From an uncultured Pelagibacteraceae bacterium (lineage in GTDB: Bacteria; Pseudomonadota; Alphaproteobacteria; Pelagibacterales; Pelagibacteraceae), in contig CACBDC010000001.1 of NCBI GenBank assembly GCA_902537845.1, positions 56,994-120,993 of the forward strand: 64,000 nt of DNA, given 5' to 3'. Every line of letters starts with the position of its first letter. Positions within the stretch are counted from its first letter, which is position 1. The notes below the pieces were generated by a model. That model did no database searches. It was not told the origin of the DNA and saw nothing but the letters and a program-made list of their open reading frames with translations. This document shows, one piece after another, positions 37,069 through 45,487 of the stretch. The translations under genes and the position numbers were made by a program.

Positions 37069-38070
37069 ATGTCACAAAAATTTAAAGCAGTTGTAATAGA
37101 TAATCAAAACGAAAAATTCACCAGAGATATTAAAGAAATCGATACAAACCATCTGAAAGATGGAAATGTTTTAGTAAAAATAGACTTTTCAAGTCTAAAT
37201 TTTAAAGATGCTTTAATTTTAAACGATGGTGGAAAAATCGTAAGAAAGTTTCCCTTTGTTCCTGGTATTGACTTTTCAGGATCAGTTATTGAGAGTGAGG
37301 ATTCTAAATTTAAAAAAGATGACAAAGTTATCTTAACAGGATTTAGAGTAGGAGAAGCCTTTTTTGGAGGTTTTGCTCAATATGCAAAGGTGGACTCTAA
37401 TTTTTTAATAAAGATACCTAAAGATTTAGACTCGCACAAATCAATGATGCTTGGTACAGCAGGTTTTACTGCTCTGCTTTGTTCATTTGCAGTTAAAGCT
37501 AAAGAAGAACTTTTATTAGGTGAAAAGGTTAAAGATGTTTTGGTAACTGGTGCTACTGGCGGTGTTGGTAGTATTGCTGTAATGATTTTATCTAAAATGG
37601 GATACGATGTTCACGCAGTAACTGGAAAAAAAGATAAAACTGATTATTTAAAGAATTTAGGAGCAAAAAATATTATTGATCGAAAAGAATTTGAAGGTGA
37701 AAGCAAACTTCTCGAAAAAGGAGTATGGGACGGCGTAGTAGACACTGTTGGTGGATCCGCTCTGACAAAAATCTTTGCGCAAACAAAACCTGGAGGAATA
37801 GTAGCCGCATGTGGAAACGCGGGTGGCATCAAAATTAATACGAACGTTATGCCGTTTATTATCAGGGGTGTTAAATTGTGGGGAATTGATTCGTCAGGAT
37901 CATCATTAAAACGAAGAGAATTTGTTTGGGGAGAAGCTGCTAAGTTAATAGATTTTTCAAAAGTAAAATCTTTCACCAAAGAGCTTTCATTTACTGAACT
38001 TTTAGAAACTTATCCTAAACTTCTTAAAGGGGAGTTTTTTGGAAGAGCTATAGTAAATCCAAATAAATAA
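37069..38070 (+). CDS. acuI: YhdH/AcuI-type acrylyl-CoA reductase (MDR family)
   Basis: A 333-residue medium-chain reductase without the catalytic zinc site. 'SSLNFKDALILNDGGKIVR', 'PFVPGIDFSGSV' and 'VLVTGATGGVGSIAVMIL' are typical of the YhdH/AcuI branch, as is the late 'GIDSSGSSLKRR'. AcuI reduces toxic acryloyl-CoA to propionyl-CoA with NADPH, a step after DMSP cleavage in marine bacteria. No DMSP lyase gene is present in the window, so the role is inferred from family. A LysR gene follows after 19 bases. Confidence 0.85.
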   Translation: MSQKFKAVVIDNQNEKFTRDIKEIDTNHLKDGNVLVKIDFSSLNFKDALILNDGGKIVRKFPFVPGIDFSGSVIESEDSKFKKDDKVILTGFRVGEAFFGGFAQYAKVDSNFLIKIPKDLDSHKSMMLGTAGFTALLCSFAVKAKEELLLGEKVKDVLVTGATGGVGSIAVMILSKMGYDVHAVTGKKDKTDYLKNLGAKNIIDRKEFEGESKLLEKGVWDGVVDTVGGSALTKIFAQTKPGGIVAACGNAGGIKINTNVMPFIIRGVKLWGIDSSGSSLKRREFVWGEAAKLIDFSKVKSFTKELSFTELLETYPKLLKGEFFGRAIVNPNK

Positions 38071-38089
38071 CTTATAATTAGGTCCTACT

Positions 38090-38980
38090 ATGGATTGGGA
38101 TAAATTAAAAATATTTCATACTGTTGCTGAAGCATCTAGTTTCACCAAAGCCTCTACTATACTAAATTTAAGCCAATCTGCTATAAGCCGCCAAATTCAA
38201 GCATTAGAGGGCGATTTGAAAGTTCAACTTTTTGAAAGACATGCTAGAGGTTTAGTTTTAACTGAGAATGGGGAATATCTTTATAAATCAGCACATGAAA
38301 TTATTTCAAAATTAAAAGATGTAGAATCTAATTTAAGTGGTCATAAGGATAAACTAAATGGAAAACTTACAGTCACAACAGTTGTGAGTTTTGGAACTAC
38401 TTGGCTTACTCCTAGAATAAAAGAATTTATGGATTTACATCCAGGTATTGAAATTGAATTGATATTTGATGATAAAGAACTTGATTTAAGCACCCGAGAA
38501 GCAGATGTTGCGATAAGAATGAGAAGACCAAAACAATTAAATTTAATTCAAAAAAAATTCGTTGATTTTAATTATCATATTTATGGTTCAAATGATTACC
38601 TACAAAAAAATGGATATCCAAAAACTTTGAAAGATTTGGATAAACACCAATTTATTACTTATGGAAAAGGAGCACCATCTCCAGTTTATAATCCCGACTG
38701 GGTTTTAAAACATGGCGTTAAAGATGGAAAAAAAAGAAAATCGATTATGAAAGTAAACAGTGTTTATGGATTATTATTAGCAGTTCAAAGTGGGGTGGGT
38801 TTAGCTGCTTTACCGGATTATATTGCTCATAACGTAAACAACATAACAAAAGTTTTACCTGAGGAAGCAGGTAAACCTACAGAAACACATTTTGTTTATC
38901 CTTCATCTTTAAAGAATAACGCAAGATTGATGGCTTTTAGAAACTTTATATTTACAAAGGTTAACGAGTGGAAATTTTAA
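38090..38980 (+). CDS. LysR family transcriptional regulator
   Basis: A 296-residue regulator with the N-terminal winged helix 'FHTVAEASSFTKASTILNLS' and 'SQSAISRQIQALEGDLKVQL', and a periplasmic-binding-like effector domain from about residue 90 ('GKLTVTTVVSFGTTWLTPRI'). Close linkage to the acuI-like gene suggests control of that gene or of acrylate/DMSP metabolism (inference). The effector is unknown. Its end overlaps the rseP start by 13 bases. Confidence 0.88.
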   Translation: MDWDKLKIFHTVAEASSFTKASTILNLSQSAISRQIQALEGDLKVQLFERHARGLVLTENGEYLYKSAHEIISKLKDVESNLSGHKDKLNGKLTVTTVVSFGTTWLTPRIKEFMDLHPGIEIELIFDDKELDLSTREADVAIRMRRPKQLNLIQKKFVDFNYHIYGSNDYLQKNGYPKTLKDLDKHQFITYGKGAPSPVYNPDWVLKHGVKDGKKRKSIMKVNSVYGLLLAVQSGVGLAALPDYIAHNVNNITKVLPEEAGKPTETHFVYPSSLKNNARLMAFRNFIFTKVNEWKF

Positions 38981-40086
38981 TATCTTTTATAATCCCATTT
39001 ATAATTTTACTTACAATAGTTGTTTTTATTCATGAATATGGACACTATTATTTTGCAAAAAAATATGGTGTTGGTGTAACTGATTTTTCTATTGGTTTTG
39101 GTAAGGAATTATTTGGATTTAATGATAATTCAGGGACCAGATGGAAATTTTGTGCAATACCTCTTGGCGGCTATGTAAAATTTTTTGGAGATCGAAATGT
39201 CTTCAGTCAGGCTGAGCAAGAACAGCTTTTAAAAGAGTATAATGAAGAAGATCGAAAAAAGCTTTTTGTAGTTAAACCTCTTTATCAAAGGTCCTTAATT
39301 GTAGCAGCAGGACCTTTTGCTAATTTTTTACTAGCTATAGTGATTTTTACTTTTATTTATATGTTTGCAGGCAAAGATTTTACGCCAGCTCAAATCCAAG
39401 AGGTTCAGTCTGAAAGCCCAGCTTATGTTGCAGGCATTAAATCAGGTGATGTAATCCAATCAATAAATCAAAGAGAAGTCAAAAGTATTATGGAGGTTTC
39501 TGCTTTCATAAATGCTTCATCCTCAGAAACTATTGATATACAGGTGATAAGAAACGGGAATGAACTTACTTTAAAAGTAAAGCCAAAGTTTATTGAAGGG
39601 AAAGACTCGCTAGGAAATCAAATTAACAAGAAGATTATTGGAATAAAAGTTGCCCCTTTGAATGAGGAAATAAATAGGCAGCGATTAGGCCCAGCTACAG
39701 CATTATATTATGCAGTAAAAGAAACTTGGTTTGTTATTGAGGCTTCATGGGATTTTGTTATTTCAATGTTTAAAGGAACAGGGGATACCTCTCAATTAGG
39801 AGGTCCTATTAAAATTGCTAAAATTACTGGCCAGGTTGCTAAATTTGGAATTGTTGCCTTCCTAAGTATTATGGCATATATTTCTATTAGCTTAGGGTTT
39901 ATAAATCTTTTTCCAATACCAATGTTAGACGGCGGACATTTAATGTTTTACTTTTTTGAGAAGATTTTAGGTCGTCCACTAACTCAAAGAACTCAAGAAG
40001 GTTTTTTCCGAATCGGGTTATTTTTATTGCTTTCTCTAATGTTTTTTACCACATTCAATGATTTGAAAGATTTAGGCTTGTTTTAA
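38968..40086 (+). CDS. rseP: Site-2 zinc metalloprotease RseP
   Basis: A 372-residue inner-membrane protease. The zinc-binding motif is 'HEYGH' (His 22, Glu 23, His 26), a single PDZ domain spans about residues 130-210 ('SPAYVAGIKSGDVIQSIN'), and the third ligand region is 'PIPMLDGGHLMFY'. It cleaves anti-sigma factors and signal peptides within the membrane. It starts with GTG inside the LysR gene. It is not beside dxr, cdsA or bamA here, unlike many proteobacteria. Confidence 0.93.
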   Translation: MEILISFIIPFIILLTIVVFIHEYGHYYFAKKYGVGVTDFSIGFGKELFGFNDNSGTRWKFCAIPLGGYVKFFGDRNVFSQAEQEQLLKEYNEEDRKKLFVVKPLYQRSLIVAAGPFANFLLAIVIFTFIYMFAGKDFTPAQIQEVQSESPAYVAGIKSGDVIQSINQREVKSIMEVSAFINASSSETIDIQVIRNGNELTLKVKPKFIEGKDSLGNQINKKIIGIKVAPLNEEINRQRLGPATALYYAVKETWFVIEASWDFVISMFKGTGDTSQLGGPIKIAKITGQVAKFGIVAFLSIMAYISISLGFINLFPIPMLDGGHLMFYFFEKILGRPLTQRTQEGFFRIGLFLLLSLMFFTTFNDLKDLGLF

Positions 40087-40133
40087 GCCCTTTTTTAAAG
40101 CTAAAAAAGTCAACAAAATCAACACTTTTTGAG

Positions 40134-40149
40134 ACACAATATATTGTGT
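40134..40149. promoter_or_regulatory. Perfect 16-bp palindrome upstream of the HU gene
   Basis: ACACAATATATTGTGT is a perfect inverted repeat about 86 bases before the HU start. It may be an operator, but no cognate regulator can be named. Confidence 0.35.
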
Positions 40150-40183
40150 TAACATTTACGTGAAACACCAAAAAAACATTGAT

Positions 40184-40211
40184 TTTACTGGGTTTTTCTG
40201 CAGATTATAAT
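40184..40211 (+). promoter_or_regulatory. Probable promoter of the HU gene
   Basis: A perfect -10 box TATAAT at 40206-40211 is preceded by TTTACT at 40184-40189 with a 16-base spacer. The start codon is 24 bases after the -10, with an AAAGGGG ribosome-binding site between. Confidence 0.5.
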
Positions 40212-40234
40212 GCAATAAGAAAAGGGGCATTAAA

Positions 40235-40510
40235 ATGAATAAAAAACAACTAGTAGCGAAAATATCGTCAACTTTGGGTCAGAGTAAAGCTGATGCTGAG
40301 AGAACTTTTGACTCAATAACGACTATTATTTTAGATGCTTTGAAAAATGACGATACTGTGAAGATAGCTGGTTTTGGTACTTATAAAGTAGCAAAAAGAA
40401 AAGCTAGAGTAGGAAGAAATCCTAGAACAGGTGAGTCAATTCAAATTGCTGCATCACAAAAAGTAAAGTTTTTACCTGCTAAAAGCTTGAAAGAAATGTT
40501 TAATCGATAA
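40235..40510 (+). CDS. hupB: HU family DNA-binding protein
   Basis: A 91-residue histone-like protein. The signature 'GFGTYKVAKRKARVGRNPRTG' (split: 'GFGTYKVAKRKA', 'GRNPRTGE') lies at residues 46-68, with the intercalating Pro in 'RNPRTG'. It packs and bends DNA as a dimer. It has its own promoter and a 13-bp hairpin after the stop, so it is probably a single-gene transcript. Confidence 0.95.
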   Translation: MNKKQLVAKISSTLGQSKADAERTFDSITTIILDALKNDDTVKIAGFGTYKVAKRKARVGRNPRTGESIQIAASQKVKFLPAKSLKEMFNR

Positions 40511-40520
40511 ACGTTTATTT

Positions 40521-40551
40521 AGCCCTTATTTGATAATCTCAAATAAGGGCT
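40521..40551 (+). terminator. Hairpin after the HU gene
   Basis: A perfect 13-bp inverted repeat (AGCCCTTATTTGA / TCAAATAAGGGCT) with a 5-base loop lies 10 bases after the stop. There is no T tract after it, so it could be a terminator of weak type or an mRNA-stabilising hairpin. Confidence 0.6.
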
Positions 40552-40644
40552 AACTACTTGCAAAAACTGCATAGCTCAAATTAAGACATATCAATACTAA
40601 TTCAAATTTATAAATTCTATAAGGCCTTCAACAAGGGAGAACTT

Positions 40645-41937
40645 ATGAAAAAATACATTGGGTACTTTTTAGCAGGTACAGCCATTTACTTTGGTTTTGC
40701 TGGTTTAGGTTATGCCGAGACTACAGTGTCTGCAGAAGTACAATACATATTTAATACTATATTATTTTTGATGTCAGGTTTCTTGGTCATGTGGATGGCC
40801 GCAGGTTTTGCAATGTTAGAGTCAGGTTTAGTAACGTCAAAATCTGTTTCAGCGATCTGTGCAAAAAATATAGGTCTTTATTCAATCGCCGGAGTTATGT
40901 TCTGGTTGGTTGGTTATAATTTAGCTTACGGTATTCCAGAAGGTGGATATATCGGTACATTTACACCGTGGAGTGATGCATCAAAACTTGAGACAGGTTA
41001 TTCAGATGGATCTGATTGGTTTTTCCAAATGGTGTTCTGCGCCACTACAATGTCAATCGTATCGGGTACTTTAGCTGAAAGAATTAAGATCTGGCCATTT
41101 TTCTTATTTGCCGCAATTTTAACTGGAATTATATATCCAATTTCAATGGGTTGGCAGTGGGGTGGCGGATGGTTATCTGTTGCAGGATTCTCTGATTTTG
41201 CTGGTTCTACACTAGTACATGCTGCTGGAGGAGCTGCTGCTTTGGCTGGAGCCATTGTTCTTGGTGCTAGATCAGGCAGATTTTCTAGTAGAGGAGAAGC
41301 TAAGCCCATGGCGCCTTTTGCGGCATCATCAATTCCATTAGCAACTTTAGGAGTATTTATACTTTGGTTAGGTTGGTTTGGATTTAATGGCGGATCGCAA
41401 TTAGCCGCTGGAACACTAGAGGACGTGTCCTCAGTAGCCACAATTTATATCAATACGAACTTAGCTGCAGGTGGTGGTGTTTTAGCCGCCGCAACTGTAT
41501 CAAGAGTAATAGGTGGTAAAACTGACGTAGTAATGATGCTAAACGGTGCGATAGCTGGTCTAGTAGGTATTACGGCAGAACCATTAACACCAAGTCCGTT
41601 AGCTGCAATCTTCATTGGAGCGATAGCTGGAGTACTAATGTACTTCTCAACTAAATTATTGTTCAAAATGAAAATTGATGACGTAGTTGGTGCCATACCA
41701 GCACACTTAGTAGCTGGTGTATGGGGTACACTAGCAGTGCCATTAACAAACGGTGATGTTACTTTCGGAGCACAATTCCTAGGTACGATCTCAGTTGTGG
41801 TATTCGTATTTATAGTCTCGTTTATTGTTTTCCAAATTATTAAAAATACAATTGGATTAAGAATAAGCAAAGAAGCTGAAAGACTAGGAACCGACAAAGC
41901 AGAAGTTGGTGTAATAGCTTACGGTATTAGAGACTAA
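40645..41937 (+). CDS. amtB: Ammonium transporter (first of a tandem pair)
   Basis: A 430-residue Amt/MEP/Rh channel with a signal-like first helix and eleven membrane segments. 'GFLVMWMAAGFAMLESGLV', 'FDFAGSTLVHAAGGAAAL'-like 'SDFAGSTLVHAAGG' (pore His) and 'GAIPAHLVAGVWGTLAVPL' (second pore His) are typical. It conducts NH4+/NH3 into the cell. A good Shine-Dalgarno (AGGGAGAA) precedes the ATG. No GlnK gene is adjacent. It is about 65-70% alike by eye to the next gene and is followed by its own terminator. Confidence 0.96.
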   Translation: MKKYIGYFLAGTAIYFGFAGLGYAETTVSAEVQYIFNTILFLMSGFLVMWMAAGFAMLESGLVTSKSVSAICAKNIGLYSIAGVMFWLVGYNLAYGIPEGGYIGTFTPWSDASKLETGYSDGSDWFFQMVFCATTMSIVSGTLAERIKIWPFFLFAAILTGIIYPISMGWQWGGGWLSVAGFSDFAGSTLVHAAGGAAALAGAIVLGARSGRFSSRGEAKPMAPFAASSIPLATLGVFILWLGWFGFNGGSQLAAGTLEDVSSVATIYINTNLAAGGGVLAAATVSRVIGGKTDVVMMLNGAIAGLVGITAEPLTPSPLAAIFIGAIAGVLMYFSTKLLFKMKIDDVVGAIPAHLVAGVWGTLAVPLTNGDVTFGAQFLGTISVVVFVFIVSFIVFQIIKNTIGLRISKEAERLGTDKAEVGVIAYGIRD

Positions 41938-41970
41938 ACTAAATTCCCTCCCTCGTTAGTTGGGAAAATT

Positions 41971-42014
41971 ATAAGGCCTGTTTCGGTTCCCCCGTTCAGG
42001 CCTTATTTATTTTT
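41971..42014 (+). terminator. Terminator between the two ammonium transporter genes
   Basis: A 10-bp perfect stem ATAAGGCCTG/CAGGCCTTAT encloses a 16-base loop and is followed by a T-rich stretch. It separates the two amt genes into independent transcripts. Confidence 0.75.
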
Positions 42015-42092
42015 ACAAGTCTCGTATGCATTAAATTCATGCTTCAAAACTCTTAAATTTGATATCAAGTCTTCAAAAAAAAAGGGGGAAAC

Positions 42093-43382
42093 ATGAAAAA
42101 ATTAACTTTCATTTTATTAGGTTGTATTTCTGCTTTAATGATTAGCTCTCAAAGCTATGCAGAAACTACAATGTCTCAAGAGGGACAATATATTTTTAAC
42201 TCATTAGGATTTTATATAGGTGGAGTACTAGTAGCTTTCATGGCTGCAGGTTTTTGTATGCTTGAGAGTGGTTTAGTGACCACAAAGAGTGTATCGACAA
42301 TTGCCGCGAAAAATATAGGTAAATTCGCTATATGCTCACTCGTATTTTTCTTAGTAGGTTATAATTTGGCATACGGTGTCCCAGAGGGTGGTTACGTTGG
42401 CTCTTTCACGATTTGGACAGACTCATCTGACGCTGAAACAGGGTATTCTGGTTATTCTGATTGGTTTTTCCAAACAATGTTCGTGTGTGCAACAGCATCT
42501 ATAGTGTCGGGTGCAGTAGCAGAGAGAATTAAGATATGGCCATTCTTCATTTTTGCTGCAATTATGGCTGGAGTTATTTATCCAATTTCTATGGGTTGGC
42601 AATGGGGAGGCGGCTGGTTAGCTAGCGGAGGCTTTTCTGATTTTGCTGGATCAACTTTAGTTCATGGATGCGGAGGCGCAGCAGCTTTAGCAGGAGTAAT
42701 AGTTTTAGGTGCTAGAGAGGGAAGATTTGGAAGAAAAGGTGAAAAAAAATCTATGCAGCCTTTTGCAGCTTCAAGTATTCCTTTAGTTACGTTAGGGACA
42801 TTTTTACTTTGGTTTGGATGGTTCGGATTTAATGGTTTCAGTCAATTAGCAATGGGAACATTTGATGATGTAAATGCAATTTCCAAAATTGCAGTTAATA
42901 CTCATTTAGCTGGTGCAGCTGGAACTTTCACTGGTGCTGCGATTACAAGATTAATTGGTGGTAAAACTGATATAGTAATGATGCTTAATGGTGCACTAGC
43001 CGGGTTAGTTGCTATAACAGCAGAACCATTAACCCCGGGACCAATCTCTGCAATGATGATTGGATCTATTGGTGCAATTATAATGTATTTTGGTACAAAA
43101 ATGTTAGAAAGCTATGGTTTAGATGATGTAGTAGGAGCAATTCCAGTTCATATGTTTGCTGGAATTTTTGGAACACTCGTAGTTCCCTTAACTAATCCTG
43201 AAACATCTTTTGGAACTCAGTTCATAGGAACGGCATCAGTTTGTATATTTAGTTTTGTCTTGTCATGGGCAACTTTTACAATACTTAAATCAACTGTTGG
43301 ATTAAGAATTAGTAAAGCTGCTGAAAAACTAGGTACTGACAAAGCCGAGGTAGGTGTCACAGCTTATTCAATTAGAGACTAA
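42093..43382 (+). CDS. amtB: Ammonium transporter (second of a tandem pair)
   Basis: A 429-residue Amt family channel, paralogous to the preceding gene along its whole length. It has a clear signal peptide ('LLGCISALMISSQSYA'), 'GFCMLESGLV', pore His motifs 'STLVHGCGGAAAL' and 'GAIPVHMFAGIFGTLVVPL', and the same C-terminal 'AAEKLGTDKAEVGVTAYSIRD' shape. Ribosome-binding site AAGGGGG. The pair may differ in affinity or regulation. Followed by a strong terminator. Confidence 0.96.
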   Translation: MKKLTFILLGCISALMISSQSYAETTMSQEGQYIFNSLGFYIGGVLVAFMAAGFCMLESGLVTTKSVSTIAAKNIGKFAICSLVFFLVGYNLAYGVPEGGYVGSFTIWTDSSDAETGYSGYSDWFFQTMFVCATASIVSGAVAERIKIWPFFIFAAIMAGVIYPISMGWQWGGGWLASGGFSDFAGSTLVHGCGGAAALAGVIVLGAREGRFGRKGEKKSMQPFAASSIPLVTLGTFLLWFGWFGFNGFSQLAMGTFDDVNAISKIAVNTHLAGAAGTFTGAAITRLIGGKTDIVMMLNGALAGLVAITAEPLTPGPISAMMIGSIGAIIMYFGTKMLESYGLDDVVGAIPVHMFAGIFGTLVVPLTNPETSFGTQFIGTASVCIFSFVLSWATFTILKSTVGLRISKAAEKLGTDKAEVGVTAYSIRD

Positions 43383-43398
43383 TTAAAATCTGTTTAAA

Positions 43399-43425
43399 AA
43401 GGCCCGTGTATTCGGGCCTTTTTTT
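43399..43425 (+). terminator. Rho-independent terminator after the second amtB
   Basis: An 8-bp stem AAGGCCCG/CGGGCCTT with a 6-base loop is followed by TTTTT, 17 bases after the stop codon. Confidence 0.88.
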
Positions 43426-43471
43426 ACGCTTTTTAATTTTCATAGATTTAACTTATTTTTAAAGTAAAATT

Positions 43472-44038
43472 TTAATTAAAATTTTCTAATTCCTGATCAA
43501 GAATATTACCAAAACAGCTGATATTTTTATCCGAGTTTGGATGAAAGACATTAATTTTAATTTTCGTTTTATCTAAAATTTCTTTTTTAGCTTCATTATT
43601 TAAATTTGAAATGTTAAGAATATTTTCACTTATTGACTCATATAAATTTGAGTTGTTTATTAAATTAAAGTTTAATTTTTGCCTGAAAAATGTATAGCCA
43701 AATTTATTTACAAAAAGTTTATTTCTAATTTGATTACAGTCTCTTAACTTTGGATAATACTTTTTTGAAGAATATCTATTTTTATCCATAAAAGCATTAA
43801 TTGTTATTTTAATATTATCATTATTATCAATCTTAATTTTTTGGTTAATTAATTGATATGAAACCATTAAGCCTGCACTATTATAAATATTTTTCACATT
43901 TTCCTCAAAAAATAAATCAAATTTAAGAATTAAAAAATCTTTCAATGGTATGTATTTATCATTTAAATTTAATTCATTCGATTTTGCATTTGTAAAACTC
44001 AAAAAAATAATTAAGAAAAATATATTTTTAAACCTCAT
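43472..44038 (-). CDS. Exported protein of unknown function
   Basis: A 188-residue protein with a signal peptide (residues 1-19, 'FFLIIFLSFTNA'). The mature part is Asn/Lys/Ile-rich with two cysteines ('LRDCNQIRNKLF' and 'NISCFGN') that could form a disulfide. No known family recognised. It overlaps the upstream glycosyltransferase-like gene by 11 bases, so the two are probably cotranscribed. Confidence 0.75.
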   Translation of the reverse strand: MRFKNIFFLIIFLSFTNAKSNELNLNDKYIPLKDFLILKFDLFFEENVKNIYNSAGLMVSYQLINQKIKIDNNDNIKITINAFMDKNRYSSKKYYPKLRDCNQIRNKLFVNKFGYTFFRQKLNFNLINNSNLYESISENILNISNLNNEAKKEILDKTKIKINVFHPNSDKNISCFGNILDQELENFN

Positions 44039-44804
44039 TTTCCTCCCATACTTGTTTCCAGTTTACATTAGGCGATAAACCAAAAATAGAATTTATATTG
44101 GTAAAATGTAATGCCAATGATGGAATAGGCGAAATACATAACTCTTTTTTATAAATTTCGTGCATTGGTTTTTCGAATGGAGCATGTTCAGTTTGACACA
44201 TACTTACATATTTATCCCAATAAGTATCTATTAATTTTCTACTTGTCAAAAACGTACAAAGTGTTTCTTGAACTTTTCTCCAATGATACTTGTGACCTAA
44301 AAAATTTTGAGTCAGGTCAGCTTTAGCATATAAGTATGGGTAGTCTGCTGGGCAAATGATTATGTCATTATTTATTTGAGAAGCAATTCTTTCATAAGTA
44401 AAAATCATTTCCTTCAAGGAATCTTTTTTATGTAAGTAGTCGTCTTCAACAAAGTAAACTAAGTCATCACATTTTTTAGCCTCCAATAAAGATTGATGAA
44501 TATTTGCCATGTTTGAAATTTGGTTTGAAGTAACTTTATCTCCTCTTTGATTAATCTCATTTATCTTATCTTTAAATTTGGTAACGTCTAAGTTTATTAA
44601 TAAGTATTTGGTTTTGAATTTTTTAAATATATTTTCGATTTTTTCTAAATTTTGACTTGATGAATTATGATCTATAACTTTAAAATTTATTTTCAGACTA
44701 TTTAATTGAGGATCTAAAACAGAATTTAATAAAGATACAATTGTTCTTAATGTGTAATCTATTTTTTCTTTTTCGAACAATCGTGTTTTATTCTGAGTAA
44801 GCAT
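44028..44804 (-). CDS. Glycosyltransferase-like protein, N-terminus possibly disrupted
   Basis: A 258-residue protein. 'KTKYLLINLDV' and 'DDLVYFVEDDYLHKKDSLKEM' look like the nucleotide-sugar core of a GT-A glycosyltransferase, with 'EDD' as the metal-binding motif. 'QTEHAPFEKPMHEIY' is a possible acceptor region. The annotated ATG at 44804 sits inside what looks like continuous coding sequence; see the separate entry upstream. A surface polysaccharide role is inferred from fold only. Confidence 0.65.
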   Translation of the reverse strand: MLTQNKTRLFEKEKIDYTLRTIVSLLNSVLDPQLNSLKINFKVIDHNSSSQNLEKIENIFKKFKTKYLLINLDVTKFKDKINEINQRGDKVTSNQISNMANIHQSLLEAKKCDDLVYFVEDDYLHKKDSLKEMIFTYERIASQINNDIIICPADYPYLYAKADLTQNFLGHKYHWRKVQETLCTFLTSRKLIDTYWDKYVSMCQTEHAPFEKPMHEIYKKELCISPIPSLALHFTNINSIFGLSPNVNWKQVWEENEV

Positions 44805-45050
44805 ATTTACACTTGAACATGTTCTTATGATAATGTCTAAAGCTTTTACTTTTCTCGTTATTTTGATTTCTCCTAGGGGAAGGTTAATTGAATTTTGTCC
44901 TAGTAAACTTAATTCGTCGTTTATTTTTTTATCTGATGTAACAATTTTAAAATTATTTTGATCAATAATTTCATACCCAAGTTTTCTACAAATTTTAATA
45001 AAAATTTTTTTAAAAAACTTGATTTATTTGAATTCTCAATATTTTTCATT
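44805..45050 (-). other. Probable 5' coding part of the glycosyltransferase-like gene, possible frame disruption
   Basis: Reading back from 44804 in the same frame gives protein-like codons, for example 'INDELSLLGQNSINLPLGEI' and 'KALDIIIRTCSSVN', with no usable start codon. An ATG at 45048-45050 followed by 'MKNIENSNKSS' is the natural start, but an A/T homopolymer block at about 44999-45019 lies between them. Whether the ATG is in frame depends on the exact run lengths. The full gene would encode about 340 residues. It may be intact, truly frameshifted, or a sequencing indel. Confidence 0.5.
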
Positions 45051-45087
45051 ATAATAAAATATATATATTAGTTTATTAATTACATCT

Positions 45088-45486
45088 ATGAGTATTAAAT
45101 CTTCACAATTATTAGTTAAAGAAGCGCAAAAAATAATTCAAACTTTAAGCCCATCTGAGGTTAAGGATCTTTTCGAAAAAAAAGAAATTTCTTTAATAGA
45201 TGTAAGAGATATTAGAGAATTATGGAAAGAGGGTACAATTGAAAATTCAAAGCATATACCAAGAGGTATGCTAGAATTTTGGTTAGATCCAGAAAGCTCA
45301 TATTACAAAGCAAACAAAATTGGAGAGATTAAAAAAATGGTTTTATTTTGTGCACTCGGGTGGCGTTCTGCGCTTGCAACAAAATCTCTTGTAGAAATGG
45401 GTTTCAATAATGTAGCTCATGTTGATGGAGGATTTGACGCCTTAAAAAAAAGTGGATTTAAGATTGTTCCCAAAGAGAAAAAATAG
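45088..45486 (+). CDS. Rhodanese-like domain protein
   Basis: A 132-residue single-domain sulfurtransferase. The catalytic cysteine is Cys 88 in 'LFCALGWRSALATKSL', with 'LIDVRDIRELWKEGTIENS' as the CH2A-like opening. The active loop CALGWR is typical of cytoplasmic rhodanese-like proteins. The physiological sulfur acceptor is unknown. Convergent with the following isomerase gene at one base distance. Confidence 0.9.
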   Translation: MSIKSSQLLVKEAQKIIQTLSPSEVKDLFEKKEISLIDVRDIRELWKEGTIENSKHIPRGMLEFWLDPESSYYKANKIGEIKKMVLFCALGWRSALATKSLVEMGFNNVAHVDGGFDALKKSGFKIVPKEKK

Positions 45487-45487
45487 A

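Noticed and set aside
40521..40551. Hairpin after HU as a repeat element or CRISPR unit
   Set aside because: It occurs once and has no repeated spacing; it is best read as a gene-end hairpin.
40998..41897. Two antisense frames of about 150 codons
   Set aside because: They mirror the well-supported ammonium transporter gene; Pro/Thr/Ala-rich translations are typical of antisense shadows of membrane protein genes.
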